A DNA stretch of 35,777 nt from Cruorifilaria tuberocauda (GCA_013365365.1 JABVXU010000545.1:1-35777), one strand, 5' to 3'. Shown: positions 22,419-35,456, counted from the stretch's first letter. The notes: generated by a model not told the origin, from the letters alone. A program made the numbers and translations.

Positions 22419-22674
22419 ACTTTTTCATTTAGCAGCTACGTACTTCTTAATATCAAGCAAATATGGCATGCAATCCTACCCTAACATCAACTAAATGAAG
22501 AAATATGGCAGAAAAAGTTCTTTGAAAAGAAGAAATTTTCACATTTAGTTATGTGAATTGATAATTTTTCAGGGTAAATCCCACAAATTTTGTGGAATTT
22601 TAAATGATATTTTAAAGAAAAATTTGAAAATACTTCCAAAAATTTACAGAATTCATTCAATCCAATAACAATAT

Positions 22675-25600
22675 TCAATAAATGACAGTAGCAGTACGCT
22701 GTTGTTGTTGTTGTTGTTGCTGCTGCTGCTGCTGCTGTTTATTGTTATTGGTATTGTTACTGATATGCATTTCACTAAATGCAGTATCATAATCAGCAGG
22801 TGGTGTTTCAGGCCTCGTTGCTACAGCATCGACAGTTTCTCGTACCATTGCACCTATTCCCATTCCTGTGTTTGTACTCTGATGATTAGTATTATTTGCG
22901 TTCGAATGATTCTGATTGATAGGTACAGTTTGTGTTGCTGCTGGCATTGAGCGTGCAGTTGCCGAAAATGCCTATAAAATCTTTTAGTTTTCATGAAAAT
23001 ACTGAATAGTGTATAAAGTTCTACTTGATATAAGGAGAAATTTATCTGGCAAAGAATAGGAAACTACTTTTTCATTTCCGACTGTTATTTATTTATTTTA
23101 CCATCTGCAAATAATCATGCATTTGCTATTCTATCACATATCCTTCTATCACATTCCTTGACAGTTAATTGCTTACTTATTACAAAACGATACAGTCTGG
23201 AGAAGTAAACGATCATAAACAGTGAAAGTAAAAAGAAAGAATTCACAGATTCATGTAATTCTTACATTTCATGAGATAAATCAGACTACTTCTTGTTTGA
23301 ATGTTTTTTTTTGAAGTGTTTTCAGAAGTGTAAATTATAAAAAAGAATTTTGAAGATATTAACATTACTGGCAAATTATTTTCGTAACATGTTACTTTGA
23401 AGGCCATTATCGCTATTTATGGTCTAATTTATAATTCATTGAAAATCATTTGGTCTTCTGCTCTTTACGATTGATTCTTTACTACATCTTTGAGTTCTTA
23501 CTTAAATCATTATAATTTTCTTGTCTAACATTGCATAAGAAAACAGTACATTGTACTTAAAATATAAACCTAATAATACTAAAAATATAAACAATAATGA
23601 TTAATATTAATAAAGATAATAAATCGTTGTTCAATAACATAACATATCAATCAACTTTTAATTTATGGCGAGAATTTTAACCTTCTCATTTAAATGCGGC
23701 TTTCGGCATATGCTAGCTTCATAAGAATCCCAAAATTGCGATGAATCGTCGTTTTCCGATGTAGCTGCCACACGTCTTGAACTTGTTTGAGATTCAGCAC
23801 CAGCCGATCCCTGCAATGTCATATCTGGAATTCCACTTTTTCTAGTTTTGGAAATCAAAATCAAAATCAGGCACTAACCATGCACTTGATTTACATTTGA
23901 AAACATAAAATCAAAAGATGACATGAATACTTACTTTTGCTAGAATTTAAATCCATTGTAATATTTGTTAGATTTTTAAAGCACTGCAATCATCTGAATT
24001 TCCAAAAGAAAAACCTAACAAATTTCAATGGTTATGCTTAGTCTTCTAACCTTGTTGTTATTATTTGGGCTTCGTTGCCTCTTCAAAGAATCATAATAAG
24101 CATCATATTGATCTGTTAGGTAATTTCCCGGTTGGTAGCTTGCTTGTGGTGGCATATAGGGTGCACTTCCAGGCATATAAATAGGTTCTTCATAAGCCCG
24201 TCTCCTCGGTAGCGTACCATAGACTGATTCAGGACCGGTAATAATCGGACCATCAGGTGGTGTTCGTGGCCGTCCCATTGGCGGTGGCATTGGTCCATAT
24301 GGAGCAACAAATCGTGGTGGTAGAACACCAAAATGTGGTGGTGGAAGAGGATAAAGACCAGGTGGTAGAGGTGGTAATATTCCTAGAATGATGACAGTTA
24401 TAAAATTACTCTTGAATTCATCAAATGATAAATCTCTCAAATAACTGCTATAACTTACTGATCATTAAAAGTCGAGACTGTTTAACCAACTAGTATCTCA
24501 TATAGCGGGAAACTAACCAAAATTTGGTGGAGGTGGTGGTGGTGCTCCCATCATTGGCATAATACGATGCATTGGTGGTAGTAAATGCGGTGTGGATGGT
24601 GATGGTGGCGGAAATGGAACAAATAATGGTGGTCGTATTAATGGATGTGCTGGTATCATATGCGGCATTGGTAATGATCCACCACGAAAATGTGGTGGTA
24701 ACATACCTGGATACATACCTGAAAAGGACACTACTTTCCATTATATCAAGCAAGATTTCCCTTGCAATATGAGATAATAGTATATTTAGAAAATACGGAA
24801 TGCATCAACAATAAATTCTCGTAAATAAGGGAAATTCAATTGTATCTAACCGGTAATACCCTTACTTATACTACTTTCAAGCCTGTATTACAAAGAAACA
24901 TCCCAAATTTAATATTCATTTCAAATATTTCAAGTTCCAAATTCAAAATATTCCAAATTTTGCAAATATAAAAAACAAGTTGAAAACATTGTTCACAATA
25001 ATGCTCCTATTTATAGCAGTTTTAAACTTGTATTACAAGCTTGTATTACTAAAAAAATACTTCAAACTTGATCACCCAAATTCAAAATATTTCAAATTTA
25101 CTTTAATTGTATAATTTAGAAATACAAAAGAAAAAATCTTTGCTTATTTTTTTCTTTTCTTTAACGTTCCTCAGAAATTTCCATGGGAAAATCAATAATT
25201 GCATACCGCTATATAGCGGTGTTTCACCACCGTTATCACCACCACTACCACCACCACCACCTCCGCCACCATATACCATACCGATATCACTACCCGCCCG
25301 TTGTGAAAACGAATCTATGCCATTGATATACGGTACCAAAGCTTGATCACCTGGAATCATTCCAATAAATAATCTTAACTTTGATGAGATTATTTTAAGT
25401 AATGCTATTTAGCTGTTATTATTATCAATTATTGTTGTAAATTTGAATTTGAATTAAGATTGAAATTAATTTTAGATTAGAGAAAATTATATTTTCATAT
25501 CATTTATAATTTAAAAAGTTTTTTTTTTGATATTTTTAAATTGAATAATTGAAAATTAAAAAAAATTAATTTGCAAATTTAATTAATTTATTTTTTTTTA

Positions 25601-25830
25601 GTGAGAATTCTTTTTGTTTTATTTATTTAACAAAATTTTTGCCGCCCAATAATTTTTTCTTTTTGTTTTTTTCCTGTTGTATTATAGTATGGATTATTAT
25701 TATTTAAAAAGGATTTCATGTTACTCTAAGAAAGCAATAAATTTTGTTGATAATATTCTTTCAAATAGCTAAGATAATAATCTCGTCCTTTCCTTTCTTC
25801 TCTTTATTTCCTTCCCTTTTCTCTCTCCCT

Positions 25831-25861
<31 letters not shown>

Positions 25862-26227
25862 AGTACATGTATAATTTAAGGATGGATTGGTTTTACGATC
25901 TGAGATACTCGATGAATATGATTTTTGAGTTCAACGGCACACAAATTGTTACACTGCCGCAATTTGTAGGTTACTGTTTATAATTCAATCGGTGAGAAAT
26001 GGATTCGATTCGATCAACATTTTTCCTTGCTTATCATTATTGAACATGCAAGAATTTAGTAATATCAGCATTGCGAATGAGGATTATCTAAACGGTTTAA
26101 TAAATTGGAATTTCAAGAATTTCATGGTTAATTTCAGGAAACAGTAGTATTTGAAGCTTAGCTTCAAAATAAGTTTCATTATTGTAACTGATGATAAATA
26201 TAGATAGAAAAAAGCAAAGTATCAAAT

Positions 26228-26265
<38 letters not shown>

Positions 26266-29200
26266 TGATTACTATAAGAAAAAAAGATAAGAGGAATTAA
26301 CAGATAGTATTTCATGCAATTGAAACTATTCTTATTTTAAATTATCAAATTCATCGAATTAAATTTTATTGGAAACTGAAGGAAATATATCTTCTTTCGA
26401 AGAGAGGAATTTGAAAAAATTTTAATATATTTCTTCGCTAAATTTTTTTTTCAAAAACTTTGCAAAAAAAACTGTAAAAAACAGATATCATTCATTGATT
26501 CTGTTTTTTTTCTTACTTTTTATTACTTAACAAAGGATATCCAATTGTATTGTATTAAATTATTAAGTAAATTAATGATAATTGTTTGATAAATAGAAAA
26601 TTCTTATCAGCGTGCTTATTCACCACACTTTCATAGGATTTTCTTTATCATTCCATAACTAATTAAAAGTTTAATGACCTTTACACTTAATCATACTACG
26701 GTGATCCGTCAACTATTTGCAACAGCTAACAATTGCTCATTTTCTTCCTTTCTGGATTATGTTTAATTTGATTTCAACGCATGTTAATCTTCATTCTGAT
26801 TATCAATTTAAGTGATAACTTGAAAATCTTTGTTTTAGTAAAAAAAGAAAATCTCTATTTAATTGATCACTGTCATGCTTGAGAAGAATCTTCCAATAAC
26901 TCATGATCAGATGATGATCGTATTCATAACACGAGAGAATATAATAAATACCTCAGATACATTAATGCAAATCGAGCAAATTTAAGAAAAATTCAAGAGG
27001 AAGGATAAGAGGATAAACAATTAAGCATTCATCAAACTAGAAATTGTTTATTTACTCATCACCAGTTCGTTGATTACACTTCGATACTTTCGTAAAGAGA
27101 ACTTAACATGGCTTAGGTCTAAGCATTAACTTCTAAGCAACAACTAATATTGTTTAGTGAAAGAATGAAACGGTAGCTCATTAATTCAAAGATTCAACTT
27201 GAATATCATTGTAGAGTTAAGATTTCCTGTAGAGGAAGAAAAAGCTCCTGCTAGCTTCTTTCATCAAGAGTATAACAAAAGCAGGTGAAAAGGTTGATGA
27301 GTTAGTATAGATATATTATCATTGATTATGCTAATTAGAAGCACTGATCACCGGGTTAAAATTCTCTTCATTATAAATGTATTCCATCCCAACGAAATGA
27401 ATTGGAGTAAATACGGTAAATGATTTAAAGCCCAGAAGCCACTCTTAACGGTTTCTATTTTAATTGAAACATGCAGAGATCTAAGCTAAAAAACTTTGTT
27501 ACTTATAAAGTTGAAAACAATAAAACTTTTTTTTTCAATAACTTGCAGTATTTACGGCGCAACTGCTTTTCAATTGTAGTAAATGAATAGCCTTTTAAAT
27601 AGCTTAATATGGAAGCTAACCATTTGTTCGATCGCGATCTTGCTTCTTGATCCGAAAGCGATTAGCGATGGATGAAGAAATACTTGCGGAATCATATTCA
27701 CCTGATTGTTGCCGCCTTTCCCAGGCTTCTTTACCGATCGCCCGTTCAGTCCACCGTTGTTGCTCCAACTCTTTATCATCTTCGATTGGCGTTATCTCTT
27801 CGATTTCACTGTTATCATGTTATTTCAATTTAAATGCAGTATAAAGCAGTAGAGCTTTCTAATGATAACTAATTTGATAAATCATTTAAATAACTTTCGA
27901 TTCTGGAAGAAACAAGAAAATAATCCTCCATTGATCTTCTAGGAGAGTTTCTGCTTCAACCATAAGCTAATTAGATTGTTTTATAATTTTCCTAATTAAT
28001 TTGAAGCGTTTTATGTATATAGCTTACTTAGAGATAGAAAAGTTTAAGATAAAACCTTGGAAGCGGTTCACTTGGCGGACTAGCACTCCTGCTAGCTTCC
28101 TTGATAGATTTCAGGGCGGGTAATCGCTCATCTAATTTAATATACATGGATTCAGCATACGCATGAAAGCAGCAACGTACGAGAGCATTTGCCGCTTTTG
28201 CATTTGTACATATAAATGCATGACATTCCAGGACCTGAAATTTAGTAAATCGGATTCAATTCAATTGAGGCTTAGATGAAATTAAATTCTATAGAAAATT
28301 TAAATAACTAACTGATACTAATTCTAACTCTCTCATATTTAATTGAAAAATTCATAAATAAGTATAATTATCAAATATTTAATGATATCGATTAAAAGAT
28401 TTCTCATCAGATCCAAGATGATCACGATTCGTCTAATAAGCAACTTAGTAACATTACTTACTAATTTATATCATCACACTTATATTCTTATTTCGATCAA
28501 CTTTTGAATATGGTATTGGATTGGAAGAAATTTCGCCACCCAACATTTATTGTAAATTTTATCAAAATCATTATCTATCGTTTAAATTGCACTCTTCTTA
28601 TTTTAAAAAGGTAAAGTCATGATTGTAATTAATTAATGAAAAGAACATCTTATCTGATTAATCTTCCGTCTATACTCAGACTAATTTTTTTTCGAAATCA
28701 AATAAAGTTATATGTTTTTTTTTTTCTTTCTGGAACAAGAAACTAACCTTAATTCCGGTAGTCCTCCTGAAAATAGCTGCGAAAATTGGCGGATGTTGGC
28801 TATCCTCACCAATTGCAAATGGTGAATCCAATGGGAGAAACCGTTCTCCGCCACCTTCAATCGCATATCCGGTTACGTTCACGTATCGTACTGCTGCACA
28901 GTAATGAAGAGAATTAATAGGATGAAAGGCTGTTTCAGTTTTTTTATCACCATCGATATATTCCAATAATAAACCATTAGACCATACTGATAACCTGAAA
29001 TATTTTCAAAGAAATGTGTTATGAATTTCTTTGCAAATTAACAAAATATTTTATTCGCATGTATACTCTTACAATATTAAATTCTTATCTTTCAAATTTC
29101 AATAATTTCATTTTTTTATTGAATCATAAAAATCATTAATCAAACAGTTAAATTATTTCAATTTTATTTTCCCAAAGATAATGCACTAATAAAAAAGCCT

Positions 29201-30887
29201 CTAGACTTCCATTCTTTTTTTTTTTTTTTGAAAATTTAAAATTTTAAAAATGGAGTAGAAAATTTTTGTGACAAAACAGTACAATAGAATCTCATTGATC
29301 GTTAACGTTTATGAAATAGAAGTTGACAAATAACAAAAAAGGAGGACACAAACCAGGAATCAATTCCTTTTGTATCAACATTACCACTGATCGGGTAACG
29401 TTCACGTAACGGTTGTTGAATTCCCTGTAGTCCATCTTTGGTTATTGTTGGTACAGCACTACCGATATACAGCACACGACATCGGCAGAATGGTACTGCC
29501 ACCATAGCAAAGGGTGGAGACCTAGTAAAGTTAAAATTAAAGTACAAAATTTAAAATTTACAAATCATCATTGAAAGTGCGATAATTAATGAAATATTGT
29601 ACGGACGAATTAATCAGTTTGTTGATGTAATTAATAGCAAATATATGATAATTTTTATTTAAGCTTTAAAGAAATCAAAATTGTATTTTGAATTTGCGAA
29701 TATGAGATTAATGATAATTAAGAGTAAATCCTAATAGTACAGTGAACCGTGACCTTTTATACATTTGACACTACACTTTGTAAGTATGCATCAATCAGGT
29801 TTAAAACTATTTAATGAATCAAAAATTATGATTATTCCTATAGCTGCAATTAAAATGCATAGATATTGTTTAAATGCTGATATAAGTTAGATTTGTAAAT
29901 GATTGAATGAATGAATGTTATAAATGATAATAATCATTCTAATCAAATTTATCACTTAATTCATGATATCAATCGAAAACAGTATAACATAATTATATCA
30001 TCTCTTTCTTAGGTATTAATATTGTGCATAGCAAAAGTTATACTAGTTAAGTCTGTCTATCAATTCTCGAGGTAAAATAGACCGAGAAGTTAATGAAAGG
30101 GAAGAGTAAGGAAAGATGGAAAGAAGCTAAACGTCAGGAAATGATGTAGAAGAAAAGATGGAAGTGATATGACTTATATAGGTCAAGAACGAATGAATCA
30201 AGAAGAGGAAATGCTGAATTGTTGATATGGGAAATATCGGATGATCATTTTGTATAGCTATTGTTATGCTATTAATATTAGTTGTACTCGATAATCTCTT
30301 CTAAAAACTTCGTTTTTTTAACTATTTTACAATTATTAATTTCAGATATTAACATTTCCTTATGATTATCATAATTTTTAATAATCATAATTTACATTAG
30401 TTTAAAGTTAAATTTATAATATATTTAATATAAAAGATTTGATTAAAAAATTTTTTATAATTTCAAAAATATTTCAACGTACATTTCTATTACGATATCT
30501 TTATCATATGATAAATATGATTAATATTACTTACGGTAAAATATTATACAGTATACATATGGCGTACAGAAAGATGCATTCAATTCAGTACAAGTAAAAA
30601 AAAAAGTACTGTCGTAGATTTATCTGATTGGTTAAGAGTTGATAACTAATACGATGTAATCATATCTATATCGATCATTCGAAAAATGTCACCGTAAACC
30701 AAGCTTGATACATCAAATATTTATGATGGATGATGATAACTGATAATGATAATTGTGTTATCAATGATGAATAACAATGGATAATATATGGAGTACAGGT
30801 ATGTGATACTTATAGAATTATGAAATATGTGAAAGAAGAAATCAATTAAAGAGGTGTTTACGGGAAGAAGTTGCCATCGGGAGTCAT
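22675..30887 (-). CDS. PTB/PID-domain adaptor-like protein with Gly-, Pro- and Gln/Asn-rich tail
   Basis: Exons in transcript order: 30887-30862, 29521-29354, 28994-28748, 28234-28056, 27808-27621, 25350-25207, 24718-24518, 24382-24051, 23810-23682, 22971-22675; 1911 nt, 636 codons, all phases consistent. Residues about 18-185 resemble a phosphotyrosine-binding/PID fold: strand CRCRVLYIGSAVP, core DSWLSVWSNGLLLEYIDG, then HYCAAVRYV, FAAIFRRTTGIK and the C-terminal helix segment ANALVRCCFHAYAE. After it come a charged segment (about 207-269), an 8-Gly run, a Pro/Met/His-rich region (about 318-495), a Ser-rich linker, and an Asn/Gln tail with 13 consecutive Gln. This suggests a cytoplasmic scaffold binding NPxY-like tails and SH3/WW/EVH1 proteins; that role is inferred and I cannot name the orthologue. 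Exon 1 (MTPDGNFFP) is tentative; without it the first in-frame Met of exon 2 (residue 15) is the alternative. Confidence 0.82.
22699..22737 (-). repeat. CAG/CAA repeat encoding 13 glutamines
   Basis: Read on the minus strand the tract is six CAG, six CAA, then one CAG, flanked by Asn-rich sequence. The block of CAG next to a block of CAA suggests expansion by slippage. The opposite strand gives a spurious poly-Leu frame. Confidence 0.9.
24051..24718 (-). other. Proline-rich exons 7 and 8 of the PTB gene
   Basis: Two exons encode about 177 residues rich in Pro, Met, Gly and His, for example GILPPLPPGLYPLPPPHFG and GRPRTPPDGP. Poly-Pro segments of this kind are typical ligands for SH3, WW or profilin-type domains. 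The second exon ends in a Tyr-rich stretch (DQYDAYYDSLKRQRSPNN), a possible kinase target. Both exon borders have clear splice signals. Confidence 0.8.
25837..25861. repeat. (CT)n microsatellite
   Basis: A pure CT tract preceded by a CCCT/TTCC pyrimidine run from about 25800, ending in CAG. Confidence 0.85.
26228..26263. repeat. (GA)n microsatellite
   Basis: A GA tract with one AA interruption near its start, inside intron 5 of the PTB gene. Confidence 0.85.
28056..29521 (-). other. PTB/PID-domain coding exons 2-4
   Basis: Exons 29521-29354, 28994-28748 and 28234-28056 form the folded domain. Phase checks: TCC TG|G TTA joins as Ser-Trp-Leu, AAG|GTC joins as Lys-Val. A typical PTB fold is about 140-170 residues and this segment gives about 165. 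Basic residues in FRRTTGIK near the end could line the peptide pocket, but I cannot align them to a known phosphotyrosine contact with confidence. Confidence 0.75.
29522..30861. other. Proposed intron 1 of the PTB gene
   Basis: About 1.34 kb of AT-rich DNA between the proposed 26-nt first exon and exon 2. The exon 2 acceptor reads CTTTACTAG on the minus strand. I see no other feature in it. Confidence 0.4.
30862..30887 (-). other. Proposed first coding exon of the PTB gene (26 nt)
   Basis: On the minus strand ATG ACT CCC GAT GGC AAC TTC TTC CC is followed by GTAAAC, a good 5' splice site. Its phase 2 end joins exon 2 as CC|G, giving MTPDGNFFPSPPFAMVAVPF without a stop. The block is GC-richer than its surroundings. 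No splice acceptor is visible just upstream, so the transcript would start nearby. Other N-termini are possible. Confidence 0.4.
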
Positions 30888-30909
30888 TTGATTTGATGGA
30901 ATATACGTA

Positions 30910-31010
30910 CAAGTGCGTGTATGTCTCTATGTATATGTATGTGTATGCGTGTATGCGTGTGTATGTGTGTGTATGTATGTGCGTGTATGTATGCGTGTGT
31001 ATGATGTGAT
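30910..31010. repeat. Compound (TG)n/(TATG)n microsatellite
   Basis: About 100 bp of TG, TATG and GCGTG units lies just upstream of the proposed PTB first exon. On the minus strand it makes a spurious His/Thr/Tyr frame. Confidence 0.85.
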
Positions 31011-34000
31011 GACAGACAAATAACAATCATGCTTCTGTTATAGGAGAAATTAGAAGAACAGGATTTGTATGTAAAATGGCCTTCAAATTATTTCTTTCCT
31101 AATTCTCAATTGTTTCATTGAAATAATTAATTTCACGTACGCTTAAGATTCCATTAGAATAAGCATTAATTTATTGTTGTAATTATAATTTATGAATTTA
31201 TAGTAAAATTTCCTACTGTAAATACTATCATTTTTATTTGATTTAGTTTAAAGTTGAAAAAAAAATTTCATGCATTTTTAGCAAAACGCTATCTTGTCAC
31301 TTAAAATAATACGAATAATTAAGAGATCTAAAAGATGAGATCTGTTATGCTAACGGAAATATAACGATAAGAGAATGATAAGATGGAATGCGACGTGATC
31401 GTTGATAATCAAGCAATATGATTATTGATGTTTGAAAAATATCTAATTAATGATAAATTGAAAGGAAAAGTAGGAAATGAGAAAAGAAATCAACATTCAA
31501 TTGATAAAAACGATCACAGGACCGGTTTTGCATGAAAAAAAAAACATTGTTAGAGCCCATTTAATATTAAATATTAATAACAAGTTTACAATAATATCAA
31601 TTCCTAATGCGTAATCTAATAATGATTATGGCTAGAATAATGATAATATGTGTTGACAATATTATTAATAGTTTTCATTTATCAAATAACATTGCTATCA
31701 GTATCAGTCATCAAACAGGCTAAATATTATAATTATTATTACTATTACTAGTCATTAGTCTAGACATCATTATCATAGAAATGACGAATTACGAATGAGG
31801 AGGTCGAAGGTCATCGGAATCGAGAAGATAGAAAATGAAAATGCAAAAGTGACAAAAGCGCTAAACTTCTATCAACATCCGTTTTCGCTGTTATCATTTT
31901 TCTCACTTCCTAAAATTTTGCACCAAATTGTCGTTTGCAAAATTTATTACAACGGAGATTTATTACAACAAAAATATAAATTTATTGCAACAGAAATCTA
32001 ATCCTTCCACTTTTTAAGCAATGTAATGTGAAAGCGAGAAAAAAAAATGATAGGTAAAATTTGAATTGGATAAAAAGCAGAAGAAGAGAAAGATCTGTTG
32101 ATTTGAAATTACTATTACTAAGTGAGTGAGTAATTGTTATATTGTATTGAGATTACTGTTAACTAGGTAAGTAATTGAATGAGGGGAGCACTTTTGATGA
32201 ATTATTGATCATCTAATAACTGAATTGAATAGAGTTGTGATATAATATTACATCTCTATTTTTTCATTCTTATAAATTAGACATATGAATAAATAAATTA
32301 AATTAATACGAATTATTGATTGAATTAATTAACATTCTGCTGAGTTAAATGAAGTATGAAGTTCAATTTTAGTATGAAGTTAAATGAAGTTCAATTGTCG
32401 TCGTTAAATGTTCAGCGCTTACAATAATGATAGCAATTAATTAACAACATTAAAATGATGCAATGTTTCAAAAATGATTAAGCTTGAAGCTGAATGAATG
32501 AATGATTGAATTTGAAATCATGAGCTTCCTGAAAACAATCATTACTAAAATGATTGCTAAAATTTTATCGATACTTTATCATAATTGCATAAATTAATAC
32601 AGTAACAAAAATTTGACGATAAATCTCACTTGCTATTGTCAATTTATGTCAAAATTCATGAATTTTTTATGGTTAAAATTTGAAAGGAATTAAGTCAGAA
32701 TGAATCGTAAAATTTCTTAAATTTCAATTAAAACTTTATCGCCCGAAGAAAATGTCAAAAATGAGTACAAAAGGAAATATGCTAATGTGATACATATATT
32801 TTAGGCATGTAAATTTAAAAGTAACATTTTTAAAACAAAACTAAAAGCAACAAAACAGTTTCACTTTCGAAATAACCAATAATTAATTGGGAGGATTTAT
32901 TAAAAATTTCCAATTTTAGAAAAGAAGAGAAGGTAGATGAGAATTTTGGAGGATTAGCAGAGTAACTTGAATTATACTTTTTGAGAAGTTTAATTTAACT
33001 GAGAAATATATTTGACTAAGAGTTATGGCTGCAAATATACGAAAATCATTTATATATCATACATATACTTTGATAATATGAACAGTTTAGTATTATTAAA
33101 AACTGTTTACAAAATTGAACTTAACGTAAACGTTTTGTTTTTTCATACAGAATATGTATAGAGTAAGTAATTACTAGAGAGGAAGTCCTTGAAAGTGAAT
33201 ATTATCTGAGGGATGATTGAAAAGAAATAGTGAAGAGGAAGAATTCGGAAGAAATTTTCATTTAGAATTTTTAAAATATTTTCTCATCAGATATTTGCGG
33301 CCATTGCTCCCGGCAATACTCGGGGACAAGGGCTGTTTTATTATTATTATAGTTTTTTCATGAAATGGGACATTTGAAAACAATTTCACGGATCATTTCA
33401 ACTCAGTGAAATTAGTTAACAGTAGAAATATTTATACGTAAGTGTACGTATAACACTTTTATGTGTTGTAATCATAAGAATGAATTAATTTAGATTAAAT
33501 TTTAGTATCATGTTAAATTTTTTCTTTGAATTAAATTAAAGTATCATATTAAATCATATTAAAGTGTCATATTAAATTTTTTTAAGGTTAAATTTAATAT
33601 CATAACGTAAAGTTAGGGGTAAATTTTTTGTTATGGTGTAGAAATGGGTTAGAATTGATGAACAAGATTAAAATTAAATTATGATACGATGATTAGTAAT
33701 GACACGTAATACTGATCGATACTTGTAAATAATTTAATTATGAGAAACCTGATTTAATAATTAGAATCATATTTTTCTTCCGAAATTATCAAGTAATTTT
33801 TCCACGGGAATTCCGGTATGTTCGATTGTTTTCATATTTTCAATCTTTTCCAACATTTTTTTCAAAACATAATTACGAAATGATAGTAATAAGTTTGTAA
33901 AAATTTGATATCAAAAACAAATAAATTTCAATAAATCAATCAAAATAATACTAATAATGCATTAATATGTGGCGGAAAGATTCCTACTACAATTCCGGTT

Positions 34001-34904
34001 TACCTGAAAGTTTAAACATATCATGAACATATCACCTGAATTCAGTATTTTAGATGAATATTAGAAATTAACTTTGTCTAATTGATGTAGTTATACTTTA
34101 ATTACCACTAATCTAATCATCATTCATTCATTCTCACTTAAAAAAAAAATAATTCCAAATCATTTAAATCTCTATTAACTTAGTACATTGCACTATTCTC
34201 ATCGCATGTCTCGTCATGACTTACTTAAAGATTCATTACTTAGGTTGTTATTGGATGATAAGAGAAAGGTAAAACAAAACATTCAATATTAGAGAATAGA
34301 ACCATTTTTGATAAACAATATTTAACTGTAATCAATTATTTATTCCATTATAGTAAATAATTTCCAAAAGATTTGATTATTTCAATTAAGATTTTCCAAA
34401 TATCGATTAAATCTAATTTCCGATAAATAGAAATCACAGGTAAATCACAGGTAAACCATTTCTCCGACAAGAAGTAATCAAACATATTAATATCACATTG
34501 TTTACGAGAGATTATAAATGATAGATAATACATTCTTTGTCTCAATCTATTTATGATTGATCATTAGAATATACTTTAAAAGATAATCTGAGAGTTATAT
34601 ACATGAAAATATGAAATCCTTTACTAGTAAGAATTATCTTTACTATCATGTAAGTACAGTTGACAAATTCAGTGATAACAGTATGTGATAACAATTTAAA
34701 TAAATGAAACTATTACTGTTTCCTGAATGAGAATGATGCAAATTAACAGAGATAAATCAAACTGTGATCAAATAAATACCAATCTACTTTCTGCTTTAAT
34801 TATTTAATCGATTCCTTTACATTCAAGATGGAATTTAAATTTGCAATTCAAATTCAATAGATAGGGAAAAGAGATTCAATTCAACAACTGAACTGAGTGG
34901 AAAG

Positions 34905-34907
<3 letters not shown>

Positions 34908-34954
<47 letters not shown>
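34908..34954. repeat. (GA)n microsatellite
   Basis: About 23 uninterrupted GA units. Confidence 0.9.
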
Positions 34955-34959
<5 letters not shown>

Positions 34960-35432
34960 GAAAGAGAATCGTGAGAGAGTTGCTTCTTATATAGGTTACA
35001 GAATGAAAAACATTCACATGTAGGAAAATTTTTTGGAAACAATTTTTCAAACAATCATAATTCTAAAAAGTGGAAGAAACTTTCGTGCGATATTTAATTA
35101 TCATTGTTTGTTTTGAAAAAAAAAAAAAGAATATAACTATTCAGCTCATACTTCTCATAAATTTCGACTCTTCCGGATAACCGGATCTAACATTTCGCAG
35201 AGATATTCGATTATATAATAATTGTTTCTCGAATACTTAAAGATGAAATTTAAAATCAATAGATCAGGAAAAGAGAATTAATTTGTAAGGAATTTTAACT
35301 TTATCATTTTCCATTCAACATTACAATAACTTTTTTTTCCAATTGCTATATACGGTTTGATTGGCAAAAGTTTCGTTACTTCAAAAAGTAAGTATTAGGA
35401 GCAGATAAAATGAGTAAGACAAACCTGTTTAG

Positions 35433-35456
35433 GAATGAATGAATGAATGAATGAAC
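35433..35456. repeat. (AATG)n microsatellite
   Basis: Five AATG units in tandem. Confidence 0.85.

Larger units (their letters stand above)
21005..22674. other. Tail-to-tail intergenic region with 3' UTRs
   Basis: It holds the 3' UTR of beta-adaptin and, from the other side, that of the PTB gene. About 21640-21990 is richer in GC than its flanks and has short protein-like frames (see findings). No complete gene is visible. Confidence 0.6.
25351..27620. other. Large intron 5 of the PTB gene
   Basis: About 2.3 kb, AT-rich, with two long CT/GA microsatellites and one better-balanced block at about 25862-25985 (see findings). No exon of the PTB gene is needed here: the flanking exons join in phase (ACA AAT G|GT GAT). 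Confidence 0.65.

Noticed and set aside
22702..22950. Plus-strand poly-Leu frame
   Set aside because: It is antisense to the PTB gene's Gln-encoding exon.
30721..31026. 101-aa minus frame rich in His, Thr and Tyr
   Set aside because: Mostly translation of the TG/TATG microsatellite; only the 26-nt segment at 30862-30887 was kept, in a different frame.
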